A stretch of DNA of 64,000 nucleotides. Source: Saprospiraceae bacterium. Lineage in GTDB: Bacteria; Bacteroidota; Bacteroidia; Chitinophagales; Saprospiraceae. Shown here piece after piece: positions 8,201 to 15,567 of the stretch. The notes under the pieces are model-generated. The model was not told the DNA's origin, did not search any database, and saw only the letters and a list, made by a program, of their open reading frames with translations. The stretch is taken from positions 1 to 64,000 of the forward strand of contig BQJU01000012.1 in assembly GCA_021604865.1 (NCBI GenBank), in the 5' to 3' direction. Positions within the stretch are counted from its first letter, which is position 1. Every line of letters starts with the position of its first letter. The position numbers were made by a program, and so were the translations under genes.

Positions 8201-11123
8201 AACAGCAACAGCCAATAACCTGAGTGCCGGTACCTATATGGTTACCCTTACGGATGCTAATTTCTGTACGGATGTTGCCACAATTGTAATTGAAGAGCCA
8301 GCAGAGCTTAGCCTAACGGTTAGTTCACCTATCATTAATTGTGGAGGTACTGCCAGTGGAGAAGCTACTGCGATTGTTATTGGTGGCAACGAACCCTATA
8401 CTTACCTATGGAGCAATGGTGCTACTACTCAGACAATAACGGGCATTACGGCAGGCATTTACGGGTTGACCGTTACTGATGCCGCTGGTTGTGATGTAAG
8501 CTCACAAACCATTAGTATCCAGGAATTGCCGGAGTTGACCGTCACTTTTGAGGTAACAAATATTGTTTGTTCTGATGAAAATATCGGAGCCATATCAACC
8601 ACCATTTCCGGTGGCACATCACCATACACCTACGCCTGGAGTAATGGAGCAACTACAGCAAACCTTTCCAATCTTTCAGCCGGTACTTATGATTTGACGG
8701 TTACTGATGCCAACCAATGTTCAACTACCGGTACCGCGACGGTTACACAAATGCCGAATTTAGAGATTACCCTAACCTCAACGGATATAACCTGTAATGG
8801 TGCCGACGATGGTACTGCCACGGTTATGGCTAGTGGAGGGGAAATGCCTTACACCTATGATTGGAGCACAGGAGGAGATACCCCTACGATCACTGGATTG
8901 GCACCAGGTACTTACACGGTAACAGTTACAGGGAATGCTGGCTGTTCAGCTGAAGGCAGTGTAACGATTATAGAACCAACGGCACTAATGCTCAATACCA
9001 GCTCACTGGATGTTGATTGTACTGGAAATGCTGATGGGCAAGTGACCGTAACAGCAAGCGGCGGCACTTCGCCATATACCTACCTTTGGGATAATGGAGC
9101 GACTACCGCTACAATTGGTGGATTGATTGCCGGCACGTATTCCGTTACGGTTACAGATGTTAATGGTTGTACCGCTACGGCGTCAGAAACCGTAAATGAA
9201 CCTACAGCACTGGGGATTGACATCTCCGGATTGACCAGCACTTGTACCGGAAGTAATGATGGTGCAGCAACTGCCACGGGTAATGGTGGTACCCCTCCTT
9301 ATACTTATTCCTGGAGTAATGGTGCCAATACAGCGAGCATCTCCAATGTTCCTGCGGGTATTTATACCGTTACCGTTACGGATGCCAATCAATGTTCAAC
9401 TACAGCAACGGCCAATGTGCCTAACTTCAACCAGCCAACATGTTCAGTAGAGATCGTTCAGCCGGTACATATATGTGTAGACGGAGAATTGGAGGTGGTG
9501 GTTAGTGGTGGCACAGGACCCTATACCTATTTATGGAGTAACGGAGCAACGACGGCTTCAATTTCCGACCTTGGTGTTGGGGATTATAGCGTAGTTGTAA
9601 CGGATGCAAATGGCTGTACAACGACCTGCCAGCAAACCTTGGGCTCATTGAGCCTGGTCGGTGATTATGTGTGGCTTGATGAGGATCAGGATGGTATTCA
9701 GGATGCTTCAGAAATGGGCATTGGTGGTGTAACCGTGATTATTACCAATGTTGATGAAGATGATCCGGTTTGTGCTGATACAACGGTAACCGATAGTAAT
9801 GGTAATTATTACTTTGAAGTACCCCCGGGCACCTACAAAATTACTTTTGTACAACCGATTGGATTGGAACCAAGTCCTCAAAATGCAGGAGGCAATGATG
9901 CTGTAGATAGTGATGCAGACCCAATCATGGGGATGACCGAAATCTTTACGATTGGCCCAAATGAAACCGATCTGACATTTGATGCCGGATTCTACTCACT
10001 TTGTGTAAATCTAACGGACCCAGGTATCATTGGGTATAACCAATACCTGTGTGGCCCTGGTGGTGATCCGGATCCAATTCAGAATATTGCTTTCCCAAGT
10101 GGCGGATCTGGTCCAATAGAATATATTTGGATGTACAGTGTCTCTTCTGGACCATTTAACCAGACGACCTATCAGGCTATTCCTAATTCCAATAGCCCAA
10201 CTTATGATCCGGGGCCACTTTTCCAAACGACTTACTTCGTCCGTTGTGCACGTCGCGAAGGTTGTAGCACCTACATTGAGCCTGCTCCAGTAGAAATTGT
10301 AGTAGGTATGGAAGTGGTGCCTGTCATTACAGGACCGAGTGGTGCTTGTCGTTACGATGATGTGACTTTCACGGCTAATGGCATTGGACCTGATGCTGTC
10401 ATTACCTGGCATTTTGGTTCAGGAGCTATTCCAAATACGGCAGTTGGTTCACCAGTTACCGTGAGTTTTACTTCTACCGGAAATCGGAATATTCTACTGG
10501 AAGTCACTGAAGATGATTGTACGGCATTTGATCGGGCAACGATCCACATCACCAATAGTCCAGTTGAATGTGGAACCGGACTGGTTATTGATGCAGAGGT
10601 GGAAGATCAGGCTGCCAAGCGGATTCGCGTCAATTGGAGCTTGGAAGAAAACAATGGCAATATCGTCTACCAGGTAGAACGTTCCAGCGATGGCGAAAAC
10701 TTCCAGCAGGTAGGCGCAATAACAGAACCAACAAGCGTACAAAACGGAATTCAATATTTCGAATACTTTGATATTGCAGCAAAAAAAGGGCGTAGTTATT
10801 ATCGTGTGAAAGCGGTAGAAAATAATGGCAATTCCCTGCTCTCTGATGTGGTTGATGCCGTAATCTACGGTGATTCTGAGTTGTCAATGGTTTACCCTAA
10901 TCCGGCAAACGATATGATAACCATAGAATTCTTTGATACATTTGGCGAGGAAGTGACCCTTGAGGTAATCTCTGTCAGCGGTAAGCGATTGACTACCCTT
11001 CACCTACCGGCAGATGTTGAACGTCAGCAGATTGATTTATCTGCTTTCCCCACCGGCGCCTACTTCATCCGTATGAAGTATGGTAAATCGGATGTTAAAA
11101 CAGTAAGAGTACTAAAGTACTAA
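5274..11123 (+). CDS. Giant SprB-repeat surface protein with type IX secretion signal
   Basis: 1949 residues. An N-terminal signal peptide (about residues 1-40, ending FASA|Q) is followed by 19 tandem SprB-type repeats of roughly 75 residues. Each repeat carries GGT-PY-Y-WSNGATT and GTYSVTVTDANGC signatures with a conserved Cys pair. Around residue 1462 an SdrD-B-like domain begins (GDYVWLDEDQDGIQD), followed by Ig-like and fibronectin-like segments. A C-terminal type A sorting domain starts near residue 1871 (YPNPANDMITIEF...GAYFIRMKYG). SprB proteins are cell-surface adhesins moved by the gliding machinery in flavobacteria; here adhesion is the safest reading. It is transcribed alone, with a terminator at 11162-11192. 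The repeats are diverged at DNA level, so slippage should be limited. Confidence 0.9.
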   Translation: MRRNLLPSYGRVDIDRLFPPRHLLLVLCSFFLFTQFASAQFSVSFDVTEPSCFGLPTGSVTANTSGGTAPFSYVWSTGSTGATLSGVLAGSYSVTVTDDTDFSVSESVNIDQPDLVTVTFDPDVCQLPFSVTAQGGGGIPPYHYNWEGGVTTATLSNLSPGTYCLTVTDQHYCGVATCVTLEGTPLEISLSVDNLTCPDSDDGSITATPTGGTAPYTYIWSNGGTDQSINNLEPGTYSVTVTDDTGCTVSGSGTVSNVPPIVITPNSSSPTCPNDNNGSVSVSVSGGTGPYTYLWNTGATGAVLPNLTAGTYTVTVTDANGCPAEASIPLQNVSNLMMGAVGTPETCPDENDGYLTANPSNGVPVYTYIWSNGATTQVVTNVAPGTYSVTVTDAVGCTRTATAVVQSAPDFEVMVTGTNVTTCGGSNGTATATVTDGTPPYTYLWDNGESTQTISGLSGGEYNVTVTNSDGCIATGFIVITVPPEVSVQITATDLVCAGESDGVAAAVVSGGTAPFGFVWSTGETTASIADLAAGTYSVTVMDVNGCMDEASATINEAPGLSVSVVGTDVVCGEGGTGSATALVDGGTAPFAYLWTNGATTATVNGLATGTYGVTVTDANDCTATGEFSVLVVEDLDIEVISQDLFCFEDNTGRATATASGGTSPYTYEWSDGTTDVTINGVAAGTYSVTATDANGCTVSQTIQIDQPALLEVEITTDAPMICPESLDGSATANPSGGTTPYTYLWSNGATTQSINDVAAGTYTVTVTDSNDCEASATITITEAPELIAETTGSEIVCGSENEGNAEVTVTGGTPPFTFMWSNGSEQESIENLGEGTYTVTVTDALGCTATAEFTVDVIDDFLLSIVPRDVLCFGDNTGSILVNSSGGTAPYTYLWSNGATTNEIVNLETGTYNVTVTEANGCQLVQSISIDEPTELTVTAIGTDAACFDETSGSATATANGGATPYTYAWSDGQTTATANNLSAGTYMVTLTDANFCTDVATIVIEEPAELSLTVSSPIINCGGTASGEATAIVIGGNEPYTYLWSNGATTQTITGITAGIYGLTVTDAAGCDVSSQTISIQELPELTVTFEVTNIVCSDENIGAISTTISGGTSPYTYAWSNGATTANLSNLSAGTYDLTVTDANQCSTTGTATVTQMPNLEITLTSTDITCNGADDGTATVMASGGEMPYTYDWSTGGDTPTITGLAPGTYTVTVTGNAGCSAEGSVTIIEPTALMLNTSSLDVDCTGNADGQVTVTASGGTSPYTYLWDNGATTATIGGLIAGTYSVTVTDVNGCTATASETVNEPTALGIDISGLTSTCTGSNDGAATATGNGGTPPYTYSWSNGANTASISNVPAGIYTVTVTDANQCSTTATANVPNFNQPTCSVEIVQPVHICVDGELEVVVSGGTGPYTYLWSNGATTASISDLGVGDYSVVVTDANGCTTTCQQTLGSLSLVGDYVWLDEDQDGIQDASEMGIGGVTVIITNVDEDDPVCADTTVTDSNGNYYFEVPPGTYKITFVQPIGLEPSPQNAGGNDAVDSDADPIMGMTEIFTIGPNETDLTFDAGFYSLCVNLTDPGIIGYNQYLCGPGGDPDPIQNIAFPSGGSGPIEYIWMYSVSSGPFNQTTYQAIPNSNSPTYDPGPLFQTTYFVRCARREGCSTYIEPAPVEIVVGMEVVPVITGPSGACRYDDVTFTANGIGPDAVITWHFGSGAIPNTAVGSPVTVSFTSTGNRNILLEVTEDDCTAFDRATIHITNSPVECGTGLVIDAEVEDQAAKRIRVNWSLEENNGNIVYQVERSSDGENFQQVGAITEPTSVQNGIQYFEYFDIAAKKGRSYYRVKAVENNGNSLLSDVVDAVIYGDSELSMVYPNPANDMITIEFFDTFGEEVTLEVISVSGKRLTTLHLPADVERQQIDLSAFPTGAYFIRMKYGKSDVKTVRVLKY

Positions 11124-11161
11124 GTTCAGACGCCACTGAAAAGTGGAATGTGATTAAAAGG

Positions 11162-11192
11162 GGCCGCTTCATTTTGGAGTGGCCTTTTTTTT
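11162..11192 (+). terminator. Intrinsic terminator of the SprB-repeat gene
   Basis: A stem of about eight pairs (ggccgctt with gagtggcc, allowing wobble) is followed directly by eight Ts, 38 bp after the stop codon. Confidence 0.65.
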
Positions 11193-11214
11193 GAGTAGGT
11201 ATGAAAAGGAGGGG

Positions 11215-11460
11215 GCAGATCGCTGCGCTTTCAGGGGTCAGACGCTGCGCTGTCAGGGGTCAGGACGCTTCGCTTTCAGGGGTCAGGACGCTGCGCTGTC
11301 AGGGGTCAGGACGCTTCGCTGTCAGGGGGCAGGCCGCTGTGCTTTCAGGGGTCAGACGCTGCGCTTTCAGGGGGCAGGACGCTTCGCTTTCAGGGGGCAG
11401 ATCGCTGTGCTGTCAGAAGTCAGAGGCTGCACTGTCTTTAGTCTGACAGCGAAGCGATCT
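11215..11460. repeat. Minisatellite block 1, about ten 22-23-bp units
   Basis: Tandem units of the form (agg)acgct[g/t]cgct[g/t]tcagggg[t/g]c follow one another with only a few variable bases. The last unit runs into an inverted copy (gtctgacagcgaagcgatct), giving the block a hairpin end. Because units are 22 or 23 bp, reading frames drift through the array. Long ORFs across it encode only low-complexity GRFAFRGQ-type repeats and are not credible genes. Confidence 0.85.
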
Positions 11461-11552
11461 CAAAAACGCCATCGCTTTGGACCACAGTGTGGTCAAAGTA
11501 TGTTAGCTCGTAATAGTGCCACGGTTTTCGACTACAGCGTAGTCGCACCTAT
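11461..11552. other. Spacer with palindromes between minisatellite blocks
   Basis: This 92-bp spacer contains two related near-palindromes, gaccacagtgtggtc and cgactacagcgtagtcg, each inside a similar context. It separates the two repeat blocks and codes for nothing recognisable. Confidence 0.5.
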
Positions 11553-11718
11553 CACTTTCAGGGGTCAGACGCTGCGCTGTCAGGGGTCAGGACGCTTCGC
11601 TTTCAGGAGTCAGACGCTTCGCTGTCAGGGGGCAGACGCTGCGCTTTCAGGGGTCAGGACGCTTCGCTGTCAGGGGTCAGATCGCTTCGCTGTCTTTAGT
11701 CTCACAGCAAAGCGCTCT
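11553..11718. repeat. Minisatellite block 2, about seven 22-23-bp units
   Basis: Same units and orientation as block 1, again closed by a degenerate inverted unit (gtctcacagcaaagcgctct). The shared architecture (units, tctttagtct junction, inverted end) shows that the blocks are copies of one larger structure. Confidence 0.85.
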
Positions 11719-11788
11719 ATCCCCAAAACAACATTCCAAAATAGGAAACAATGTTCATTTATACATGCTAAAAAATTTAATATAAAAC

Positions 11789-11819
11789 TTGCAAAAGTGG
11801 AAATTACGCTTTAAACTTG
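11789..11819 (+). promoter_or_regulatory. Candidate promoter of the cysteine-rich leader
   Basis: TTG at 11789-11791, a 20-nt spacer and TAAACTTG at 11812-11819 match the Bacteroidota promoter pattern with one mismatch. Transcription would start just before the leader ATG at 11841, leaving a short 5' leader as expected for an attenuator. Confidence 0.45.
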
Positions 11820-11840
11820 CAGTCGAATTAACCAATTATT

Positions 11841-11930
11841 ATGAAGGCTCTGCCGATAGAATCAATTTGTTGCTGTTGCTGTTTTATCACGCTGCTAGTC
11901 AGTGCCGGGAACCGTACATTGGTTGGTTAA
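11841..11930 (+). CDS. 29-codon leader peptide with five consecutive Cys codons
   Basis: The small frame reads MKALPIESI, then CCCCC (residues 10-14), then FITLLVSAGNRTLVG, and stops at 11928-11930. It is too short for normal gene finding. Its position, between a candidate promoter and a strong terminator hairpin 24 bp downstream, is that of an attenuator leader peptide. A 7-nt stretch in its 3' part (ccgggaa, 11905-11911) is complementary to the 5' arm of that terminator. Ribosome stalling at the Cys run when cysteinyl-tRNA is scarce could therefore allow an antiterminator. The function is inferred; the ORF, codon run, hairpin and complementarity are directly visible. Confidence 0.6.
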   Translation: MKALPIESICCCCCFITLLVSAGNRTLVG

Positions 11931-11953
11931 AAAGGTAATACCTGATTCCATTC

Positions 11954-11993
11954 AAAGGCCTTCCCGGATGTCATTCCGGGAAGGCCTTTGTGT
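11954..11993 (+). terminator. Strong attenuator/terminator hairpin
   Basis: A perfect 15-bp stem, aaaggccttcccgga (11954-11968) with tccgggaaggccttt (11975-11989), and a 6-nt loop. It is followed by a T-rich but interrupted tail (gtgtttt). It lies after the Cys leader ORF and 165 bp before the reductase gene. Confidence 0.75.
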
Positions 11994-12154
11994 TTTGGTT
12001 ATTTGATTAAACTAATTAAAGTCATTAGTTGTATAGATAAAGGTCATGGAGTTGAAGATGTTAAATAGCCTAACATTGTTTATCTTTGTGGTGAATTTTT
12101 AACCTTCTTTGGGAAATCCCGGATTTTGTCAAAGAATTATTTTATTTGAGTGTT

Positions 12155-13162
12155 ATGATAAAGACGGATATACTGATCATTGGAGCGGGCCCTGTGGGGT
12201 TGTTTACAGTGTTTGAAGCGGGACTATTGAAGTTGCATTGTCATCTGGTGGATGCATTGCCTATGGCTGGTGGTCAGTTGTCGGAGATTTATCCGAAAAA
12301 ACCGATTTATGATATTCCCGGTTATCCTTCCATATTGGCCGGCGAACTGGTAGATCGTTTAAAGGAACAAATTGCTCCATTTAAGCCTGGTTATACGCTA
12401 GGCGAACGGGCGGAAAGTATCGAAAAGGTTGGCGAAAAAATGTACCGGATGACCACCAATCGGGGGAGTCAGGTTGAAGCACCGGTTATTGCGATTGCCG
12501 GTGGTTTGGGATGTTTTGAGCCAAGAAAACCACCTATCCCCAATGTGGAACATTTTGAGGACCACGGGGTGGAGTATATTATCAAAGATCCGGAATTTTA
12601 CCGCAACAAACGCGTTATTCTGGCTGGTGGTGGTGATAGTGCGCTGGATTGGACAATCTTCCTATCTGATGTAGCCAGTGAAGTAACACTCATTCACCGC
12701 CGTAATGATTTCAGAGGCGCCCCTGATTCTGTTGAAAAAGTGATGGAATTGGCACAGGCTGGAAAAATCGATCTGCTCACTCAATCTCAGGCAGTGGGGC
12801 TGATTGGCAATGGCAAATTGACTGATGTAACCATCAAACACAAAACCAGAGGCGAGATTTCCAAATCTACAGACCATTTCATTCCCTTATTTGGCCTTTC
12901 TCCAAAACTAGGGCCCATTGCTGATTGGGGACTGGATATTGATAAAAATGCCATCGAAGTAAATACCCTTGATTACAGTACCAATGTACCGGGTATTTAT
13001 GCTATAGGAGACATCAATACTTATCCCGGCAAACTGAAGCTGATCCTGTGTGGTTTCCATGAAGCTACATTGATGTGCCAGTCGGCATTTCAATACATCA
13101 ATCCGGATAAAAAATTGAGTTTTAAATATACTACCGTTAATGGAGTTAATGGGTTTGAATAG
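12155..13162 (+). CDS. Ferredoxin-NADP reductase-like FAD/NAD(P) oxidoreductase (thioredoxin-reductase fold)
   Basis: 335 residues from the ATG at 12155; a TTG three codons upstream is less likely. The FAD-binding GAGPVG lies at residues 10-15 and a second dinucleotide-binding motif GGGDSALDW in the middle. The C-terminal YAIGD motif is also present. It lacks the CxxC redox pair of true thioredoxin reductases, which fits the YumC-type ferredoxin/flavodoxin-NADP reductases. Such enzymes pass electrons from NADPH to ferredoxin, for example for sulfite reduction. The upstream Cys-codon leader would fit a sulfur-assimilation role, but a possible separate TATCTTTG promoter element at 12081-12088 could drive the gene independently. 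A DinB-like gene follows after 60 bp. Confidence 0.85.
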   Translation: MIKTDILIIGAGPVGLFTVFEAGLLKLHCHLVDALPMAGGQLSEIYPKKPIYDIPGYPSILAGELVDRLKEQIAPFKPGYTLGERAESIEKVGEKMYRMTTNRGSQVEAPVIAIAGGLGCFEPRKPPIPNVEHFEDHGVEYIIKDPEFYRNKRVILAGGGDSALDWTIFLSDVASEVTLIHRRNDFRGAPDSVEKVMELAQAGKIDLLTQSQAVGLIGNGKLTDVTIKHKTRGEISKSTDHFIPLFGLSPKLGPIADWGLDIDKNAIEVNTLDYSTNVPGIYAIGDINTYPGKLKLILCGFHEATLMCQSAFQYINPDKKLSFKYTTVNGVNGFE

Positions 13163-13222
13163 GTGCGAGGGCTTGCTAAAGATGTGCCGTTTGCCTAAAT
13201 TGGGCAAAAATCATCGTAATCC

Positions 13223-13666
13223 ATGGAAGCTCTACTCACCACTTATTATGATTACCATTGGGAGGCCAATGAGCGTTATATTAATTTGATAAAACAAACC
13301 AAGACACCACCTGAAAGAGCGATTTTTTTGATGAGCCACATCCTCAATGCTCAACAGATTTGGCTCAATCGCATTAGCCCGAATGGAAAAAAGGTAGGGG
13401 TATGGGAAGAACACGCCCCCGACAGCATGGCAAATCTGAATATGGAGCAGTACAAACGCGCCATCACGCTCCTGGCTGAAAATGATCTTTCAGAAATCAT
13501 AACTTACCAAAATACTCAAGGGCAAACTTATACCAATTCCATTCGGGATATCCTATTACATATTGTGAATCATGGTACCTACCATCGGGGACAATTGGCT
13601 TTGCTGTTCCGTGCGGCGGATATCGCTCCACCAAATACGGATTATATTTTTTACCGTAGGGAATGA
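13223..13666 (+). CDS. DinB-family four-helix protein
   Basis: 147 residues matching the DinB/YfiT-like fold. The three metal-ligand histidines typical of the family are visible: LMSHILNAQQIWLNRI near residue 40, and HIVNHGTYHRGQ near residues 112-123. These proteins bind a divalent metal and often act as thiol-dependent S-transferases (bacillithiol or mycothiol), but many members are uncharacterised. A second, more diverged DinB-like gene lies at 48118-48645. Confidence 0.8.
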   Translation: MEALLTTYYDYHWEANERYINLIKQTKTPPERAIFLMSHILNAQQIWLNRISPNGKKVGVWEEHAPDSMANLNMEQYKRAITLLAENDLSEIITYQNTQGQTYTNSIRDILLHIVNHGTYHRGQLALLFRAADIAPPNTDYIFYRRE

Positions 13667-13707
13667 TGTGCGCTAAAAATTGGGGAAATACCAAGAAAAT
13701 GACAAAG

Positions 13708-13715
13708 TAAATTTG
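13708..13715 (+). promoter_or_regulatory. Candidate -7 element (TAAATTTG)
   Basis: An exact match to TAnnTTTG, 62 bp upstream of the exported-protein gene at 13777. No well-spaced -33 TTG is present; the nearest is 25 nt away. Tentative. Confidence 0.3.
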
Positions 13716-13776
13716 CCAGGTTGTAGATTAAAGCATAGAAAATCGTAAATTGTGGGACAACTGAAAAATCCTGGCT

Positions 13777-14862
13777 ATGAAGAATATTTACTTGTTTCTA
13801 CTGCTATGTTTTACTGTCCAGCTTGGGACGGCACAAATAAGCTATCGTGTCATTGGTTTAGCTGATCATATTGATGGTTCCATTGAGGGCGGTTTTTTTA
13901 TCAAACAAATTGAAGACCAACGGGCATTTAAGGCCAATTTGGGTATTGTTAACCGGGGCAATGAGAAAGTATTTAAGCGGCCGCTTATCCAGGAGATCGG
14001 ATTTTTGCAGATTACTCAGGATAAAATAAACAACTGGATTCATATCCAAGGCCAAGCGGAACCTATTGTGATGCAGATCCGCGAGTTATACCTCTGGGAA
14101 CACCTTCGCCGGTCTTCAGAAAAAGGATATTTGCACCTGGAAGCTGCTTTTGTTGGGCAGGATCAAAAGCCAGAGGCCGTCATCAGCGTAGATTTATCAG
14201 GCGAGAAACTGGATGTGACCAATGGTCATTCCATCCGCCTGGAAGAGGCTTTCTTCCAATGTGTACAAAAATTTGAAGAACAACGCAAAAATGCCGCCAG
14301 AGCAGCATCACTTAGTCAGAATAATGCTTCTAAAAAAGTCACTAATCCTGGCAAGTCACAAGTATTAGGCGTCTATAATTTCCTGGATTTGTGGAAAGGT
14401 AATTTTTCGTATACCCGTTCTCACCTTCGGTCTTCTGGCAACAGGATTTTGGGCCGCTACATATTAAAAAGTGGTAAAAAAGAAGCTGAAAAGAACTTTT
14501 ATGCTGTTGTAAAGGGGGAAGATTGGTTTATCAAAGCCAATAACTATACCGGACAGGGTGATTATTACAACAAGGTGCTTGAGAAAGGCCGATACCTTTT
14601 CCTAATTGACGATATCAACCTCAAACCTGAAGAAGGCATGAATCTGGGAGAGGAAGTCATCTCCAACAGAGTCGGCATCATCATCGATATGAATACGGGC
14701 ATTCCCCAAATTGTAACAGATGAATTAATGTCGGAAATTATGGCCCCTTATCCGGAATTAAAGCAACGCTATCTCTTCAAAAATCTATTAAAATTCCCAT
14801 TCCAACTGGGCCGTGTACAAAATGTGATTGCCGAAATTAATCGGCTGGAGGAGCAAGGGTAA
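13777..14862 (+). CDS. Exported protein of unknown function
   Basis: 361 residues with a clear signal peptide (MKNIYLFLLLCFTVQLGTAQ). The N-terminal half is beta-rich. A linker rich in Ala, Ser and Asn (about residues 170-195) leads to a second region with GKSQVLGVYNFLDLWKGNFSYT and a helical C-terminus. There is no type IX sorting domain or lipobox, so it is probably periplasmic. I do not recognise a family. It stands alone, with about 110 bp upstream containing a possible promoter and a long repeat-rich non-coding region downstream. Confidence 0.75.
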   Translation: MKNIYLFLLLCFTVQLGTAQISYRVIGLADHIDGSIEGGFFIKQIEDQRAFKANLGIVNRGNEKVFKRPLIQEIGFLQITQDKINNWIHIQGQAEPIVMQIRELYLWEHLRRSSEKGYLHLEAAFVGQDQKPEAVISVDLSGEKLDVTNGHSIRLEEAFFQCVQKFEEQRKNAARAASLSQNNASKKVTNPGKSQVLGVYNFLDLWKGNFSYTRSHLRSSGNRILGRYILKSGKKEAEKNFYAVVKGEDWFIKANNYTGQGDYYNKVLEKGRYLFLIDDINLKPEEGMNLGEEVISNRVGIIIDMNTGIPQIVTDELMSEIMAPYPELKQRYLFKNLLKFPFQLGRVQNVIAEINRLEEQG

Positions 14863-14872
14863 GTAGGGTGTA

Positions 14873-15052
14873 GGTTTTAGGCGGTGGGTTTTAGGATTTA
14901 GGGGGAGATTGGAAAAGAAGGCCTGTAGGGGGTGAATAGGTTTAGAGGGGTTTAGGGAAGGTTTAGGGAGGTTTAGGAGATTGTACAAAATAGAAATAGT
15001 AGGGGTGTTTGGGGTTAGGAGGTTTAGGGGGGGACGGTGGTTTAAAACGGAA
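14873..15052. repeat. G-rich direct repeat, copy 1
   Basis: About 180 bp with many ggtttagg/ggttttagg words on the plus strand. It is almost identical to 15097-15266, including the non-repetitive core gattggaaaagaaggcctgt and the ending gacggtggtttaa. No coding frame is supported. Confidence 0.85.
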
Positions 15053-15096
15053 TAGCTCTTTCCAATTCCATTCCATTCGGGAAAACAGATTTAGGA

Positions 15097-15266
15097 GGTT
15101 TTAGGCGGTTGGTTTTAGGATTTAGGTGGAGATTGGAAAAGAAGGCCTGTAGGGGTGAATAGGTTTAGAGGGGTTTAGGGAGGTTTAGGAGATAGTGCAT
15201 AATAGAAATAGTAGGGGTGTTTGGGTTTAGGAGGTTTAGGGGGGACGGTGGTTTAATAAAACGGAA
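15097..15266. repeat. G-rich direct repeat, copy 2
   Basis: Second copy of the 14873-15052 unit in the same orientation, differing by small indels in the G-runs. A 45-bp stretch containing ccaattccattccattcgg lies between the copies. Confidence 0.85.
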
Positions 15267-15273
15267 CCCAGCT

Positions 15274-15350
15274 GAGTGTTCAGCAAAATAGGTCCTACTT
15301 AGAATTCTTAAGGGAGTGTCCAGCAAACTGTGTCTACCTCAGAATCTTCA
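15274..15350. repeat. Two diverged 37-bp direct repeats
   Basis: 15274-15310 and 15314-15350 both read gagtgt[t/c]cagcaaa...tac[t/c]t[a/c]agaatctt. The gagtgtccagcaaactgtgtc form resembles the ends of some insertion sequences. No transposase is present, so these may be relics of ends. Downstream (15391-15434) is a low-complexity ctctgcg...ctgcgcctctgcggtgaaa phrase. The rest up to paaK (15435-15567) shows no recognisable feature. Confidence 0.5.
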
Positions 15351-15567
15351 ATTCCCAGCTTAGGGTATAAAGAATTGGACTTCAATAAATTACTCTGCGA
15401 AACTCCGCGTTCCCTGCGCCTCTGCGGTGAAAAAAATACATTTTCTCATACACTCCTATAAATCTTTGTCGCTTTGCTTTGCTTCGCTGCCCCTAAGTAG
15501 TCGACCATCGCTTCCAATCCATTTTATCCAATTTTCCATATTTTCTATTTCTCTCTTCCACAAATCA

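Noticed and set aside
6261-10887. Long antisense ORFs inside the SprB-repeat gene
   Set aside because: They are periodic shadows of the repeats on the opposite strand with Cys/Ser/Thr-rich nonsense translations.
11215-11718. CRISPR array
   Set aside because: Units follow each other directly with no unique spacers, and no cas genes are present.
11179-11814. 211-codon ORF across the minisatellite
   Set aside because: It encodes only frame-drifting copies of the 22-23-bp unit (GRFAFRGQ-type repeats), and other frames through the array are also open; this is a by-product of the repeat.
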